Below are positions 46,025 to 53,205 of a DNA stretch of 64,000 nt, in pieces. The notes beneath the pieces were generated by a model. That model was not told the origin of the DNA. It worked only from the letters and a program-made list of their open reading frames with translations, and made no database searches. Both the position numbers and the translations under genes were made by a program. The stretch covers positions 1 to 64,000 of the forward strand of contig JASBSU010000002.1 of NCBI GenBank assembly GCA_030148725.1. The letters are read 5' to 3'. Source of the DNA: Hyphomicrobium sp. (GTDB taxonomy: Bacteria > Pseudomonadota > Alphaproteobacteria > Rhizobiales > Hyphomicrobiaceae). Every line of letters starts with the position of its first letter. Within the stretch, counting starts at the first letter, position 1.

Positions 46025-47800
46025 GTGGACCGGAAGATCGTTTACGCAGGGCAAATCCCGTTGTCGGCCCAGGTCCTGCAGGCCGAACGCAATCACATGA
46101 TCGGCCTCGGCTACCTCGCTGAGACCGTGTTTGGAACGCCGACGCTCGTCGACGGGCTGCAGTGCATTCCATCCGTGCCGGCGTCGCTGTCGGTACAGAT
46201 GCTGCGCGGAACCATCTTTCAGCTGATGAACGTCGACGGCGGTCCGTTCGGTTCGCTGCTCGCTGACGTGAGCCACAACGTCGTCAAGGAAGGCATCAGC
46301 CAGGATACGCAGACCTTTACCCTTGTGGCACCGATCACGACCGGGCACGCCGTCAACTATCTCATTCAGGGCATCCTCGAAGAAGTGGACGAGGATCCGC
46401 TCGTTCTGCCTTACGTCAACTCAGCCAACCCGGCGCAGCCTTGGACCGGCCCCAACAACTCCGGCATTTCGCAGCCGACCTCGCGCATCTGTCGTGCGCG
46501 GCTGAGCGCCAAGGCGGGCGTATCGGCGACTTCCGGCACGCAGACTACGCCGGCGCCCGATAGCGGCTGGGTGGGGCTCTACGCCGTCACCGTGGCGCAG
46601 GGCGCGACGCAGATCACCTCGGCTGAAATCCATCAGCTCGAGACGGCGCCGTTCCTGTTCAAGAAGTTGCCCGAGCTGCCGCGCTGGGTGCAGTCGGGCG
46701 AGTTCCTTTGGGGTAACGACGCCGGAACCAAGAACGCCATCGTCGCCAAGCTCAATCCGGTGCCGACGCAGTACAAGGCCGGTATGCACGTCTTCATCAA
46801 GAAGATGGCAACGGCCAACGACGGCAACGTCACTGTCAACCTGATGGGACCGGAAGGCGTACTGCTCGGCGCTGTGGCGCTGCTCGACGCGACGGGCGCG
46901 CAGATCGCCCCGGGCAACCTGACCGGCAGCTTCGTGATCCATGCTGTCTACGACGGCACAGCCTTCCGGTGGGTCAACGGCTCAGTCACCAACACTTCGA
47001 TCTCGTCGATCACTGCGACGTCTGGTGAAGGCGTCACCGTCGGCGGCTCGGCGCCCTATCCGGTATCTCTCAACTTCCCCGGCCTTGACCCAGCAACGCC
47101 GACGGCGCTCGACCTGTTCGCATTCTACGATCATGAGGGCGGACATCACCGGACCATTGACTACGCGGCGCTGTTCGCGCTGCTGACCGCTGGCACTGCG
47201 CCCGGCCTCGTCAATATGCAGGTGTTCACCGAGAGCGCGACCTACACGAAGACGGCAGGCGCAAAGAAAGCGATCGTGATCTGTACTGCCGGCGGCGGCG
47301 GCGGCGGATCGGGTTGGACCAACAGTTGGGACACCGGAGCCGGTGCGGGCGCCGGCGCGACGGCGCTTGCATTCGTCGACCTCGCGGGCGTGTCGACGGC
47401 GGCCGTAACGGTTGGGCTCGGCGGAACACCCAACATCGGTGGCTCGCGCGGCAATGACGGCGGCCTGTCTCAGTTCGGCTCCTTTGCGAAGGCGCTGGGC
47501 GGCGTCGGCGGCATCAATTTGGCAGGCAACGGACCCGGCGGCGATGGCGGCACCGCAACCATCGGCCAAGTGCTGATGGGCGGTAACGCAGGCTGCGGCG
47601 TGATCGGCAACCGCACTGGCACCGCTGGCGGCAACGGCGGCCCGAGCTTTTGGGGTGGTGGTGGCAAGGGTGCCGACAAGGACAACGGCCCCGGCACTGG
47701 CGGCCCCGGCCTTGCGCCTGGCGCTGGCGGTGGTGGTGGCGACAGCAACCCCGGCGGCAAGGGTGGCGATGGTATCGTCGTCGTTCTGGAGTTCGCATGA
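46025..47800 (+). CDS. Tail fibre with glycine-rich adhesin domain 2
   Basis: 591 residues, GTG start after GAGGGGGAAA. The N-terminal 400 residues form several beta domains (YKAGMHVFIKKMATANDGNV, INVNLM-type repeats); the last 180 are Gly-rich (ICTAGGGGGGSGWTNSWDTG, GGGGKGADKDNGPGTGGPGL) like adhesin 1 but different in order. Two glycine-rich tips in one phage suggest alternative or combined receptors. Confidence 0.8.
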   Translation: MDRKIVYAGQIPLSAQVLQAERNHMIGLGYLAETVFGTPTLVDGLQCIPSVPASLSVQMLRGTIFQLMNVDGGPFGSLLADVSHNVVKEGISQDTQTFTLVAPITTGHAVNYLIQGILEEVDEDPLVLPYVNSANPAQPWTGPNNSGISQPTSRICRARLSAKAGVSATSGTQTTPAPDSGWVGLYAVTVAQGATQITSAEIHQLETAPFLFKKLPELPRWVQSGEFLWGNDAGTKNAIVAKLNPVPTQYKAGMHVFIKKMATANDGNVTVNLMGPEGVLLGAVALLDATGAQIAPGNLTGSFVIHAVYDGTAFRWVNGSVTNTSISSITATSGEGVTVGGSAPYPVSLNFPGLDPATPTALDLFAFYDHEGGHHRTIDYAALFALLTAGTAPGLVNMQVFTESATYTKTAGAKKAIVICTAGGGGGGSGWTNSWDTGAGAGAGATALAFVDLAGVSTAAVTVGLGGTPNIGGSRGNDGGLSQFGSFAKALGGVGGINLAGNGPGGDGGTATIGQVLMGGNAGCGVIGNRTGTAGGNGGPSFWGGGGKGADKDNGPGTGGPGLAPGAGGGGGDSNPGGKGGDGIVVVLEFA

Positions 47801-48756
47801 TGCTCCAGAAGGTCAACCATATTCCGTCGGCAAAGGTGCTCGACTTCGTCAAGTCGTTCGAGACCTTCGTGCCCTACGTCTACGACGATCTGCGCGCCCC
47901 GATCCGCATCAACGGGCGCCTGCAGTATCGCGAATGGAAAAAGGGCGATCCCATCAAGGGGACGCTCACCATCGGCTACGGCCACACCGACGCGGCCAAG
48001 TACAAGCTCGGGTTCAGGCTCAAGGACGTGCCGGCCGGCTTCCGCATCACCGAGGAGAAGGCGCGCGAAATCCTCGACGTGGACCTCGACGAATGCGAGG
48101 CAGACGTCAACACGCTCGTTCTGGTGCCGATCACGCAGGGTCAGTTCGATGCCCTGCTGTCGTTCACGTTCAACTGCGGCGCAGGCAATCTGCGCTCGCT
48201 GATCGTCCCTCTGAATAAGGGCGATTACACCGGCACGCGGCGCAAATTCGACAGCTACATTCGCTCGAAGGGCAAGGTGCTGCGCGGCTTGCAGCGGCGT
48301 CGCGATGGCGAGCAAGCGCTGTGGGATGACGGCGACGCCTATCTGCCGGTCGACATCGTGCATCACGGCGCCGACGTCGACGCGCCGGGCACCATCGAGG
48401 GTAAGCCGGCGACCGTCGCTGACCTGCGGCCCTACAGTCGCAAGCTGCGCACCATCGGCCGCACCAAGCTGACGGCGGGCGTCACCGCCGTCACCACGAC
48501 CGCCAAGGTCGTTACCGATTTCGTCAGTCAAGCACAGGGGGTCTCCGATGCCGTCAATCTTGTCCAAGCTAACGCAACTCTTTTGGTGGTTGCTGTCGTT
48601 GCTCTGGCAGCCATCGTCGTCTGCGCCATCGTCGAAGGATGGACCCTCGACGACTTCTTCAACGGACGCTGGTTCCTCGGCGGAGCCGACGAGCCCGACG
48701 ACCTCCCCGTCGATGACGGTATCGTCGACGGATCCGCTGAGCCCGTCGCTGCTTAG
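47797..48756 (+). CDS. Endolysin, GH24 lysozyme with C-terminal membrane segment
   Basis: 319 residues. T4-lysozyme-like catalytic set: E22 in VKSFETFVPYVYDD, TLTIGYGHTD near 57-65, and ITQGQFDALLSFTFNCGAGN near 115. The domain ends near 190; after a linker a hydrophobic segment at about 260-281 (LLVVAVVALAAIVVCAIVEG) is followed by an acidic end. A membrane segment at the C-terminus rather than an N-terminal signal anchor is less usual. The last 209 nt overlap the next gene in another frame. Confidence 0.9.
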   Translation: MMLQKVNHIPSAKVLDFVKSFETFVPYVYDDLRAPIRINGRLQYREWKKGDPIKGTLTIGYGHTDAAKYKLGFRLKDVPAGFRITEEKAREILDVDLDECEADVNTLVLVPITQGQFDALLSFTFNCGAGNLRSLIVPLNKGDYTGTRRKFDSYIRSKGKVLRGLQRRRDGEQALWDDGDAYLPVDIVHHGADVDAPGTIEGKPATVADLRPYSRKLRTIGRTKLTAGVTAVTTTAKVVTDFVSQAQGVSDAVNLVQANATLLVVAVVALAAIVVCAIVEGWTLDDFFNGRWFLGGADEPDDLPVDDGIVDGSAEPVAA

Positions 48757-49276
48757 GTCGACCTTCGGCGCAATCGGTCAGCACTTTGTGCTGCCGCTCG
48801 CCGTGCTGTTCGTTGCCGTCTTCACGGTCCACTCGGTCGCCGTGTTCGGCTACGAATGGCAGTGGGCGCTCGCGAAGTGGGGCTACCCGGTGCTGTGCGT
48901 CGGCGCGCTGTTCGCGCTCGTCTGGCTCAAGCACTGGTCGGTGCAGAGCGTGCTCCGCGCCATCGTCCCGCTCATGCTCGTCGCATCGACGGCGGGCTAT
49001 GCCTACAAGAAAGGGCTCGACGCCAACGGCGGCCTCTACTCGACGCAGGCATCGCAGTGGGCGGAGACAATCGCGCACGCCGAGCGCGATCGCGATCTCT
49101 ACAAGGGCCAGCGCGACGAGGCCCGCAGCGAGCGGGACAACTTCGCTGCCCAGGTGGCGCAGCTGCAGGAGCAGATCGACAAGGCCGGCAAGGCGCCGAA
49201 GGCTGAGGAGAAGAGGCCGGTGCGTGCCTACCGGCAGAAGCCGGCGCCGTCGTGGTTCGATGGTTTGCTGCAATGA
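48548..49276 (+). CDS. Membrane protein of the lysis region (holin candidate)
   Basis: 242 residues. AGGGGG 6 nt before the ATG. Hydrophobic segments near 8-20 (LTQLFWWLLSLLW), 80-100 (VLPLAVLFVAVFTVHSVAVF), 110-126 (WGYPVLCVGALFALVWL) and 135-150, then a coiled coil to the end (AERDRDLYKGQRDEARSERD). A Ser/Thr/Pro-rich stretch (22-65) is encoded where the gene overlaps the lysozyme in the +1 frame. Several membrane spans beside lysozyme and spanins suggest a holin role; not proven. An internal ATG at 48712 could give a shorter form. Confidence 0.65.
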   Translation: MPSILSKLTQLFWWLLSLLWQPSSSAPSSKDGPSTTSSTDAGSSAEPTSPTTSPSMTVSSTDPLSPSLLRSTFGAIGQHFVLPLAVLFVAVFTVHSVAVFGYEWQWALAKWGYPVLCVGALFALVWLKHWSVQSVLRAIVPLMLVASTAGYAYKKGLDANGGLYSTQASQWAETIAHAERDRDLYKGQRDEARSERDNFAAQVAQLQEQIDKAGKAPKAEEKRPVRAYRQKPAPSWFDGLLQ

Positions 49277-49293
49277 CGATGAAGGGGGCGGTT

Positions 49294-49605
49294 ATGGCCA
49301 TCGCAATCTCGCTGGCGGTCATCGCCGCTGCCGGGCTCGTCGTGTGGGCGTACCAGATGGGGGCCTCGGGCGAAGCTGCCCGCTGGCGCCAGCGCATCGC
49401 CGAGGCAACGCAGCAGCTCAACGCTGACGTCGCCAAAGAGGGCGCGGGCATCGTTGCAAGCGACGAGGAGCTCGTCGCCAAGCTGACGGAGAAAGAACGT
49501 GCAAAAGGGGCAGCACAGGCACGGCTCGCAGATGCGCAGAAGGCCGCTCGTGATCGGCCTAGCGGGAAGTGTCCCCGCATTCCTGCTGAGTGCCTGCGCC
49601 AGTGA
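49294..49605 (+). CDS. Inner-membrane spanin (Rz-like)
   Basis: 103 residues: one N-terminal membrane segment (MAIAISLAVIAAAGLVVWAY) and a periplasmic helix (ARWRQRIAEATQQLNADVAK to about 95). The Rz1-like lipoprotein gene starts inside its end in another frame, the classic arrangement. AGGGGG lies 6 nt before ATG 49294; ATG 49273, which overlaps the preceding stop, is the alternative. Confidence 0.78.
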   Translation: MAIAISLAVIAAAGLVVWAYQMGASGEAARWRQRIAEATQQLNADVAKEGAGIVASDEELVAKLTEKERAKGAAQARLADAQKAARDRPSGKCPRIPAECLRQ

Positions 49606-49846
49606 TCCGAACGTGGTGGCGAAGGCGGTGCAGCTGCCGCCCGTTTCCAGGGAGCTGACAAGGAGGATCGACGCGCCGTTGTGCGATCCGAGCGTCAAGG
49701 CCGACTACTCGACCGAGGAGATCGAGGCGTCGCGCCAGTGCTGGAAGGCAGCATTCGGGGATGCGGCTGCCCGGCATGAAAGTTTGAGCGCGGCAACGCG
49801 CGCTCGGGAAAAGGCGATGGGGCGCCTAGCGAAAAAGGGGAGCTGA
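49532..49846 (+). CDS. Outer-membrane spanin lipoprotein (Rz1-like)
   Basis: 104 residues. The signal peptide MRRRPLVIGLAGSVPAFLLS ends in the lipobox LLSAC, so the mature protein starts with a lipidated Cys. It overlaps the Rz-like gene by 74 nt in the +1 frame. Together they would bridge the envelope and fuse the membranes at lysis. Longer than typical Rz1. Confidence 0.78.
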   Translation: MRRRPLVIGLAGSVPAFLLSACASDPNVVAKAVQLPPVSRELTRRIDAPLCDPSVKADYSTEEIEASRQCWKAAFGDAAARHESLSAATRAREKAMGRLAKKGS

Positions 49847-49879
49847 CGATGACACGCGCGGCATTGAGGGGGCAGGGTG

Positions 49880-50251
49880 ATGCAATACTGGCGGCGTCAG
49901 GAAGACGAGGGGTATCGCCCGCCGAGGTGGACGCCGCCCTACGAGCCCTCACCGCACGGGGAGCGCTTCGCGCACCTCGAGGCGGCGATTGCGAACCAGC
50001 GCGAGGTGAACGACCGGCAACGGGAGATCAACGGCTCGCTGAAATCGCGGATCAGCAGTTTGGAGCAGGCGCAGCGCCGCTCCGAGCAGATGGCACGCTT
50101 GAAGGCGGCGCGGAAGGCGGCCCGTCGGGACGTGATCAAGACGGTGCAGTGGGTGGTCAGCATTCTAGCAACCGTCGCCTACGTCGGGCACCTCGTCATC
50201 AGCGGCCAGTGGCTCGGCTTGCTCCGTTTTGTCCTGGGCTTAGACAGCTGA
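49880..50251 (+). CDS. Small membrane protein with coiled coil
   Basis: 123 residues. Residues 30-75 are a coiled coil (HLEAAIANQREVNDRQREIN), residues 87-115 a hydrophobic segment (VIKTVQWVVSILATVAYVGH). Topology resembles antiholin or second-spanin proteins but no family is recognised. GGGGGCAGGG before the ATG. Confidence 0.65.
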   Translation: MQYWRRQEDEGYRPPRWTPPYEPSPHGERFAHLEAAIANQREVNDRQREINGSLKSRISSLEQAQRRSEQMARLKAARKAARRDVIKTVQWVVSILATVAYVGHLVISGQWLGLLRFVLGLDS

Positions 50252-50379
50252 TGGCGCTGTCGCGCTGGGCTCGTCGGCTGCATCTGCCGCTCGAAGGCCG
50301 GCTTGCAACCTATGTGCTGCTCGTCGTCAGCACGGTCATCGTAGGCACGCAGGCGTTGCTCGCCTACGTCGCGCACTGA
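50251..50379 (+). CDS. Very small membrane protein
   Basis: 42 residues, basic start (MALSRWARRLHLPLEGRLAT) and one hydrophobic segment (YVLLVVSTVIVGTQALLAYV). ATG overlaps the preceding stop. Single-span holin or lysis accessory is possible. Confidence 0.6.
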   Translation: MALSRWARRLHLPLEGRLATYVLLVVSTVIVGTQALLAYVAH

Positions 50380-50402
50380 GTTCGACGCCCGCAGCGTCGA
50401 TA

Positions 50403-50446
50403 GGCCCCGCCGCTTGGGTGAACCCCTTCCCGTCGGCGGCGGGGCC
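50403..50446. terminator. Large hairpin between converging operons
   Basis: GGCCCCGCCGC pairs perfectly with GCGGCGGGGCC (11 bp) around a 22-nt loop. It lies 24 nt after the last rightward phage gene and 4 nt before the end of the leftward set, so it can serve both strands, although T runs are lacking. Confidence 0.65.
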
Positions 50447-50449
50447 GCA

Positions 50450-50698
50450 CTACCGCAGCACGATGTGCTCGATCACCTTCTCCGGTGTCCACTCGACGTC
50501 TGCGACGAGGATGCCTACGTCGTCGAGCCGGAACCGGACGGATTTGTACTGCCCATTCACCACAGCGGCGACCATCATCCGAACGAAGTAATCCTCCGTC
50601 CGCAAGCTGGGCGGCCTGTGATCTCGCAGGGTCGCTAAAAACCTCTCGATTGCGGCTCGGGCTATTGCCTGCGCTGCGTCCTGCTCGCCGTCAGCCAT
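50450..50698 (-). CDS. Hypothetical small protein
   Basis: 82 residues: ADGEQDAAQAIARAAIERFL helix, then strands VRFRLDDVGILVADVEWTPE. Last gene of the leftward right-end set. Not recognised. Confidence 0.65.
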   Translation of the reverse strand: MADGEQDAAQAIARAAIERFLATLRDHRPPSLRTEDYFVRMMVAAVVNGQYKSVRFRLDDVGILVADVEWTPEKVIEHIVLR

Positions 50699-50711
50699 CT
50701 ATGAAATCCCC

Positions 50712-50798
50712 TCACTTCGGCAGCCACTTACCCTGGCAGACCCAGCAGCGCCGTCCCGGCCGACACCACGACGTGAAACACCTCAGTCTCGCAGTCAT
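50712..50798 (-). CDS. Very small Cys-containing protein
   Basis: 28 residues, MTARLRCFTSWCRPGRRCWV then CQGKWLPK, with four Cys that could bind zinc. ATG overlaps the preceding stop (ATGA). Supported mainly by that overlap. Confidence 0.5.
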   Translation of the reverse strand: MTARLRCFTSWCRPGRRCWVCQGKWLPK

Positions 50799-51022
50799 TT
50801 CGCCGGCCTCCCAGCCTCGGCAACCGCTCGCTCCAACTCCGCCACGCGCTTGTGCAGTCGCTCCAGCTCTAGTGCTGCCGGCTCGGCGAGCGCGCGCAGC
50901 TCTAGCAGCGCACCCATCGCCTCGGGGCTGTTCTCCGGCCACAGCTTGCAGCGCTCGAAGAAGTACAGCAACTTCTCGGACGTCGGAGTGTCGGGAGTGA
51001 AGCGTTTCTGAGCCTTACTCAT
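50795..51022 (-). CDS. Hypothetical small helical protein
   Basis: 75 residues: SEKLLYFFERCKLWPENSPE, then LELERLHKRVAELERAVAEA, a likely coiled coil. Overlaps both neighbours by 4 nt. Not recognised. Confidence 0.65.
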   Translation of the reverse strand: MSKAQKRFTPDTPTSEKLLYFFERCKLWPENSPEAMGALLELRALAEPAALELERLHKRVAELERAVAEAGRPAK

Positions 51023-51318
51023 TTCGCCTTCTCCTTTTCGTCAAGGTGGTCGAAGTGGCCCGCGATGCGCCCATCGGGGCCGGGCATCCCGCACACTTCC
51101 AATAGCTCGCAAACCGGCGAGCCGCATCCGGCACAGACCATCTTCTCTTGAATTTCGAGCAGCTTGCCGTAGGGCCAGCCGACGGTGCGGACCGGGTTGA
51201 CGATAACCCGGCGTCCGCACTCGAAACACTCAAATCGCAGCCATAGATGGTCGGCCACGACGTCCACCAGCGTCCGCTCGGGATGCGCCCTCGCCAGCCT
51301 GTACGATCTGATCGTCAT
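51019..51318 (-). CDS. Hypothetical zinc-binding-type protein
   Basis: 99 residues beginning MTIRSYRLARAHPERTLVDV. CFECGRR near residue 30 and CAGCGSPVC near residue 62 suggest two Cys pairs for zinc. It starts 89 nt inside the HTH gene in another frame. Not recognised. Confidence 0.6.
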   Translation of the reverse strand: MTIRSYRLARAHPERTLVDVVADHLWLRFECFECGRRVIVNPVRTVGWPYGKLLEIQEKMVCAGCGSPVCELLEVCGMPGPDGRIAGHFDHLDEKEKAK

Positions 51319-51547
51319 CGACCAGATCCCACTTCTTGCCGGCAATGCGCGCCAGCTCGACGAGCGTGGTGTGCCTCGGGAAGCGCGTGCCGCCATCCCT
51401 CGGGTTGCGCCGCAGCTTGGCGACGGTCGAGTAGGCGAGAAACGACTTCTTGGCGATGTCCTTCGTCTCGATGCCTCTCAGGGCGTGCAGCACCTTGAAC
51501 TGATCGCGATCCAACTCCGGTCGCGGGATACGCTTGCGCTTTTTCAC
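51230..51547 (-). CDS. HTH regulator near the right prophage end
   Basis: 105 residues, GTG start with AGGAG upstream. Basic start MKKRKRIPRPELDRDQFKVL, then an XRE-like helix-turn-helix GIETKDIAKKSFLAYSTVAK followed by RHTTLVELARIAGKKWDLVD. First gene of the leftward right-end set, just downstream of a 39-bp inverted repeat that may be its own operator. Confidence 0.7.
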   Translation of the reverse strand: MKKRKRIPRPELDRDQFKVLHALRGIETKDIAKKSFLAYSTVAKLRRNPRDGGTRFPRHTTLVELARIAGKKWDLVDDDQIVQAGEGASRADAGGRRGRPSMAAI

Positions 51548-51587
51548 TTGACATGGCTCCTGATGCGTCCCGGCAGAGTTGCACTAG

Positions 51588-51626
51588 CCTTCTGTCCCGT
51601 TGGGACAGCAAAATCGGGACAGAAGG
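51588..51626. promoter_or_regulatory. Inverted repeat, candidate operator
   Basis: CCTTCTGTCCCG and CGGGACAGAAGG are perfect 12-bp arms 15 bp apart, with a third GGGACAG between them (51602-51608). It lies 41 bp before the HTH gene start and 75 bp from the attachment site. Three GGGACAG units suit cooperative binding of the HTH protein. Confidence 0.75.
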
Positions 51627-51701
51627 CAAAACATGCGAAAAATGAGCGACAGGCGCCTGCAAAAGCACGCACAAATGCTCGCTTGCGACAGGGGCTAGCT
51701 T

Positions 51702-51756
51702 CCTTGAGGTGGTAGCGGGGCAACCCGTGGAAGTTCGAGTCTTCTCGACCGCACCA
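51702..51756 (+). tRNA. 3' half of tRNA-Leu(GAG), prophage attachment site
   Basis: The sequence runs from the anticodon stem (CC, loop TTGAGGT with anticodon GAG at 51706-51708, GGTAG) through a variable arm (CGGGGCAACCCG), T arm with GTTCGAGTC and acceptor strand CGACCGC to ACCA. The 5' half expected to start GCGGTCG is absent; phage sequence precedes it. This is the displaced half left by integration, so not a functional tRNA. Confidence 0.88.
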
Positions 51757-51778
51757 TGTCCTTGTGAACGAAAACAGC

Positions 51779-51807
51779 CGGCCCCCTTTATGGGGGCCGT
51801 TTGCTTT
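51779..51807 (+). terminator. Terminator of the original tRNA-Leu gene
   Basis: CGGCCCCC pairs with GGGGGCCG around TTTAT, followed by TTTGCTTTT. It lies 22 nt after the tRNA CCA end and marks host sequence. Confidence 0.85.
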
Positions 51808-51845
51808 TGTGCATTCGACCAGTCGGTCGGGCCGTCAAGGTGCCG

Positions 51846-52223
51846 TCAGGCGGGCTCGCGAGGCGCGAGGGCGGCGGTCTCCTGGGCGAGACGCGTCGTC
51901 TGCCACGGCCAATGGCCGTTAATCTCGACATCGAGCGAGATCGAGAGGAACGTCCGGATCGCGACGATGCCGCCGAGGACCGCGATGCCCTGGATGGTCG
52001 GATCGACGACGACCGATTTAAGAATGTCGGCGGCGATGAGGATTTCCAGGCCGAGCAGGATCCCGCGGCCAAGGTTGGCCCGGTACTCGCGATAGTTGGC
52101 CAGAAATCCCGAATGTGCGGCGCGCGTTATGAAGACCGCAGTCGCGACGAGAACGGCCAGAAGGATGACGGCGAAGGCCGTTATGTCGAGCACTTCGCTC
52201 GTCCAAAGGGCAAGCTCGCGCAT
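51846..52223 (-). CDS. DUF1622 family membrane protein (host)
   Basis: 125 residues, three hydrophobic segments (LDITAFAVILLAVLVATAVF, RGILLGLEILIAADILKSVV, GIAVLGGIVAIRTFLSISLD). The motif LGRGILLGLEILIAADI is that of DUF1622 proteins, of unknown function. ATG 52223 fits the family's usual length; upstream residues look unrelated. First host gene after the prophage. Confidence 0.88.
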   Translation of the reverse strand: MRELALWTSEVLDITAFAVILLAVLVATAVFITRAAHSGFLANYREYRANLGRGILLGLEILIAADILKSVVVDPTIQGIAVLGGIVAIRTFLSISLDVEINGHWPWQTTRLAQETAALAPREPA

Positions 52224-52370
52224 GGTTCGTCCACCTGCGTCCGAGAACACTTCAGGGCCTCCCGACAATTCCCCGCACACCGAAGGGGGGTGCTCAATTG
52301 CGGCCAGAGTGGCGTATTAGGGGTTGCAGAACCGCAAACGGCGTCCCCGGACCACCTTGAGGCGATAGCT

Positions 52371-53162
52371 TTGTTCTACATCTCGAAACTGGCTTGGCTG
52401 CTGATCCAGCCGTCGATGCTCGTGGTGCTGCTGCTGATCGGCGGCGTATTGCTGCTCGGAACGCGCTTCCAGCGGACGGCCCGGGGTGCGCTGATCGGCG
52501 CGGCGGTCTTGGTCGTGGTCGGCGGGATCCTGCCGCTCAGCACCTGGCTCATACTGCCACTCGAGGACCGCTTTCCGCGTGCTGACCTATCGGGTCGGCC
52601 GATTGACGGGATCATCATCCTCGGCGGCGGCGAGGAAGCCCGCATCGCTGCAGGTCGGCATGTCCATGCGCTCAACATGGCCGCTGAACGCATGACGGAA
52701 GGGGTGGCGCTGGCGCGGCGCTATCCGAATGCCAAGGTTGTGTTCAGCGGCGGATCGACAAACATCGTGCTCGGACCCGCGATCGGCTCGGATGCTGGTG
52801 CGATGGTGCTGGAAGACCTGGGGCTCGATGAGGGGCGTCTTCTGCTGGAGCGCCGGGCGCGCAATACGTTCGAAAATGCGCTTTTCACCAAAGAGCTTGC
52901 CGATCCCAAGCCGGGCGAGCGATGGCTGTTGGTCACCTCGGCATGGCACATGCCGCGCTCGATGGGGCTGTTCCGGAAGGCGGGCTTTCCCGTGGAGGCA
53001 TGGCCAGTTGACTACCGGACGGTTGGCAATGACGACGCGTATGTGCCGTTCTACTCGCCGTCCGAAGGTTTGCGGCGTCTCGATACCGCCGTGCGCGAAT
53101 GGGTGGGGCTTGCCGTCAATTGGCTGACGGGGCAGTCCGATCAACTGCTGCCGGCGCCGTAG
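52371..53162 (+). CDS. YdcF/ElyC-like DUF218 family membrane protein
   Basis: 263 residues. Two N-terminal membrane segments (LIQPSMLVVLLLIGGVLLLG and GALIGAAVLVVVGGILPLST), then the DUF218 domain: DGIIILGGG, AKVVFSGGSTN, ARNTFENALF, LLVTSAWHMPRSMGLFRKAG. Relatives act in cell-envelope processes. Start taken as TTG 52371, since GAGG lies 8-9 nt before it and no ATG or GTG fits the first membrane helix. Confidence 0.85.
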   Translation: MFYISKLAWLLIQPSMLVVLLLIGGVLLLGTRFQRTARGALIGAAVLVVVGGILPLSTWLILPLEDRFPRADLSGRPIDGIIILGGGEEARIAAGRHVHALNMAAERMTEGVALARRYPNAKVVFSGGSTNIVLGPAIGSDAGAMVLEDLGLDEGRLLLERRARNTFENALFTKELADPKPGERWLLVTSAWHMPRSMGLFRKAGFPVEAWPVDYRTVGNDDAYVPFYSPSEGLRRLDTAVREWVGLAVNWLTGQSDQLLPAP

Positions 53163-53205
53163 AGCCGATGCTCGTCGTCGGCTGAAACGTCACTAGTGGT
53201 TCGTT
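53163..53205. terminator. Short hairpin between converging host genes
   Basis: AGCCGA (53163-53168) pairs with TCGGCT (53178-53183) directly after the stop of the DUF218 gene. No T run, so only a weak candidate. Confidence 0.3.

Larger units (their letters stand above)
1..51756. mobile_element. Prophage with contractile tail, right-hand part
   Basis: A continuous set of phage genes runs from replication functions through terminase, portal, capsid, tail sheath, tail tube, tape measure, baseplate, fibres and lysis, and stops at a partial tRNA-Leu. A tail sheath plus baseplate V/W/J/I-like genes indicates a myovirus-type particle. The left end and the integrase are outside the window. All structural modules in view look intact, so the element may be inducible; that is inference. 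The right boundary is set at the end of the displaced tRNA 3' half. Confidence 0.93.

Noticed and set aside
51681-51756. Complete tRNA-Leu gene at the prophage end
   Set aside because: Only anticodon loop to CCA is present. The 5' acceptor strand, D arm and first half of the anticodon stem are missing, so this is an attachment-site remnant.
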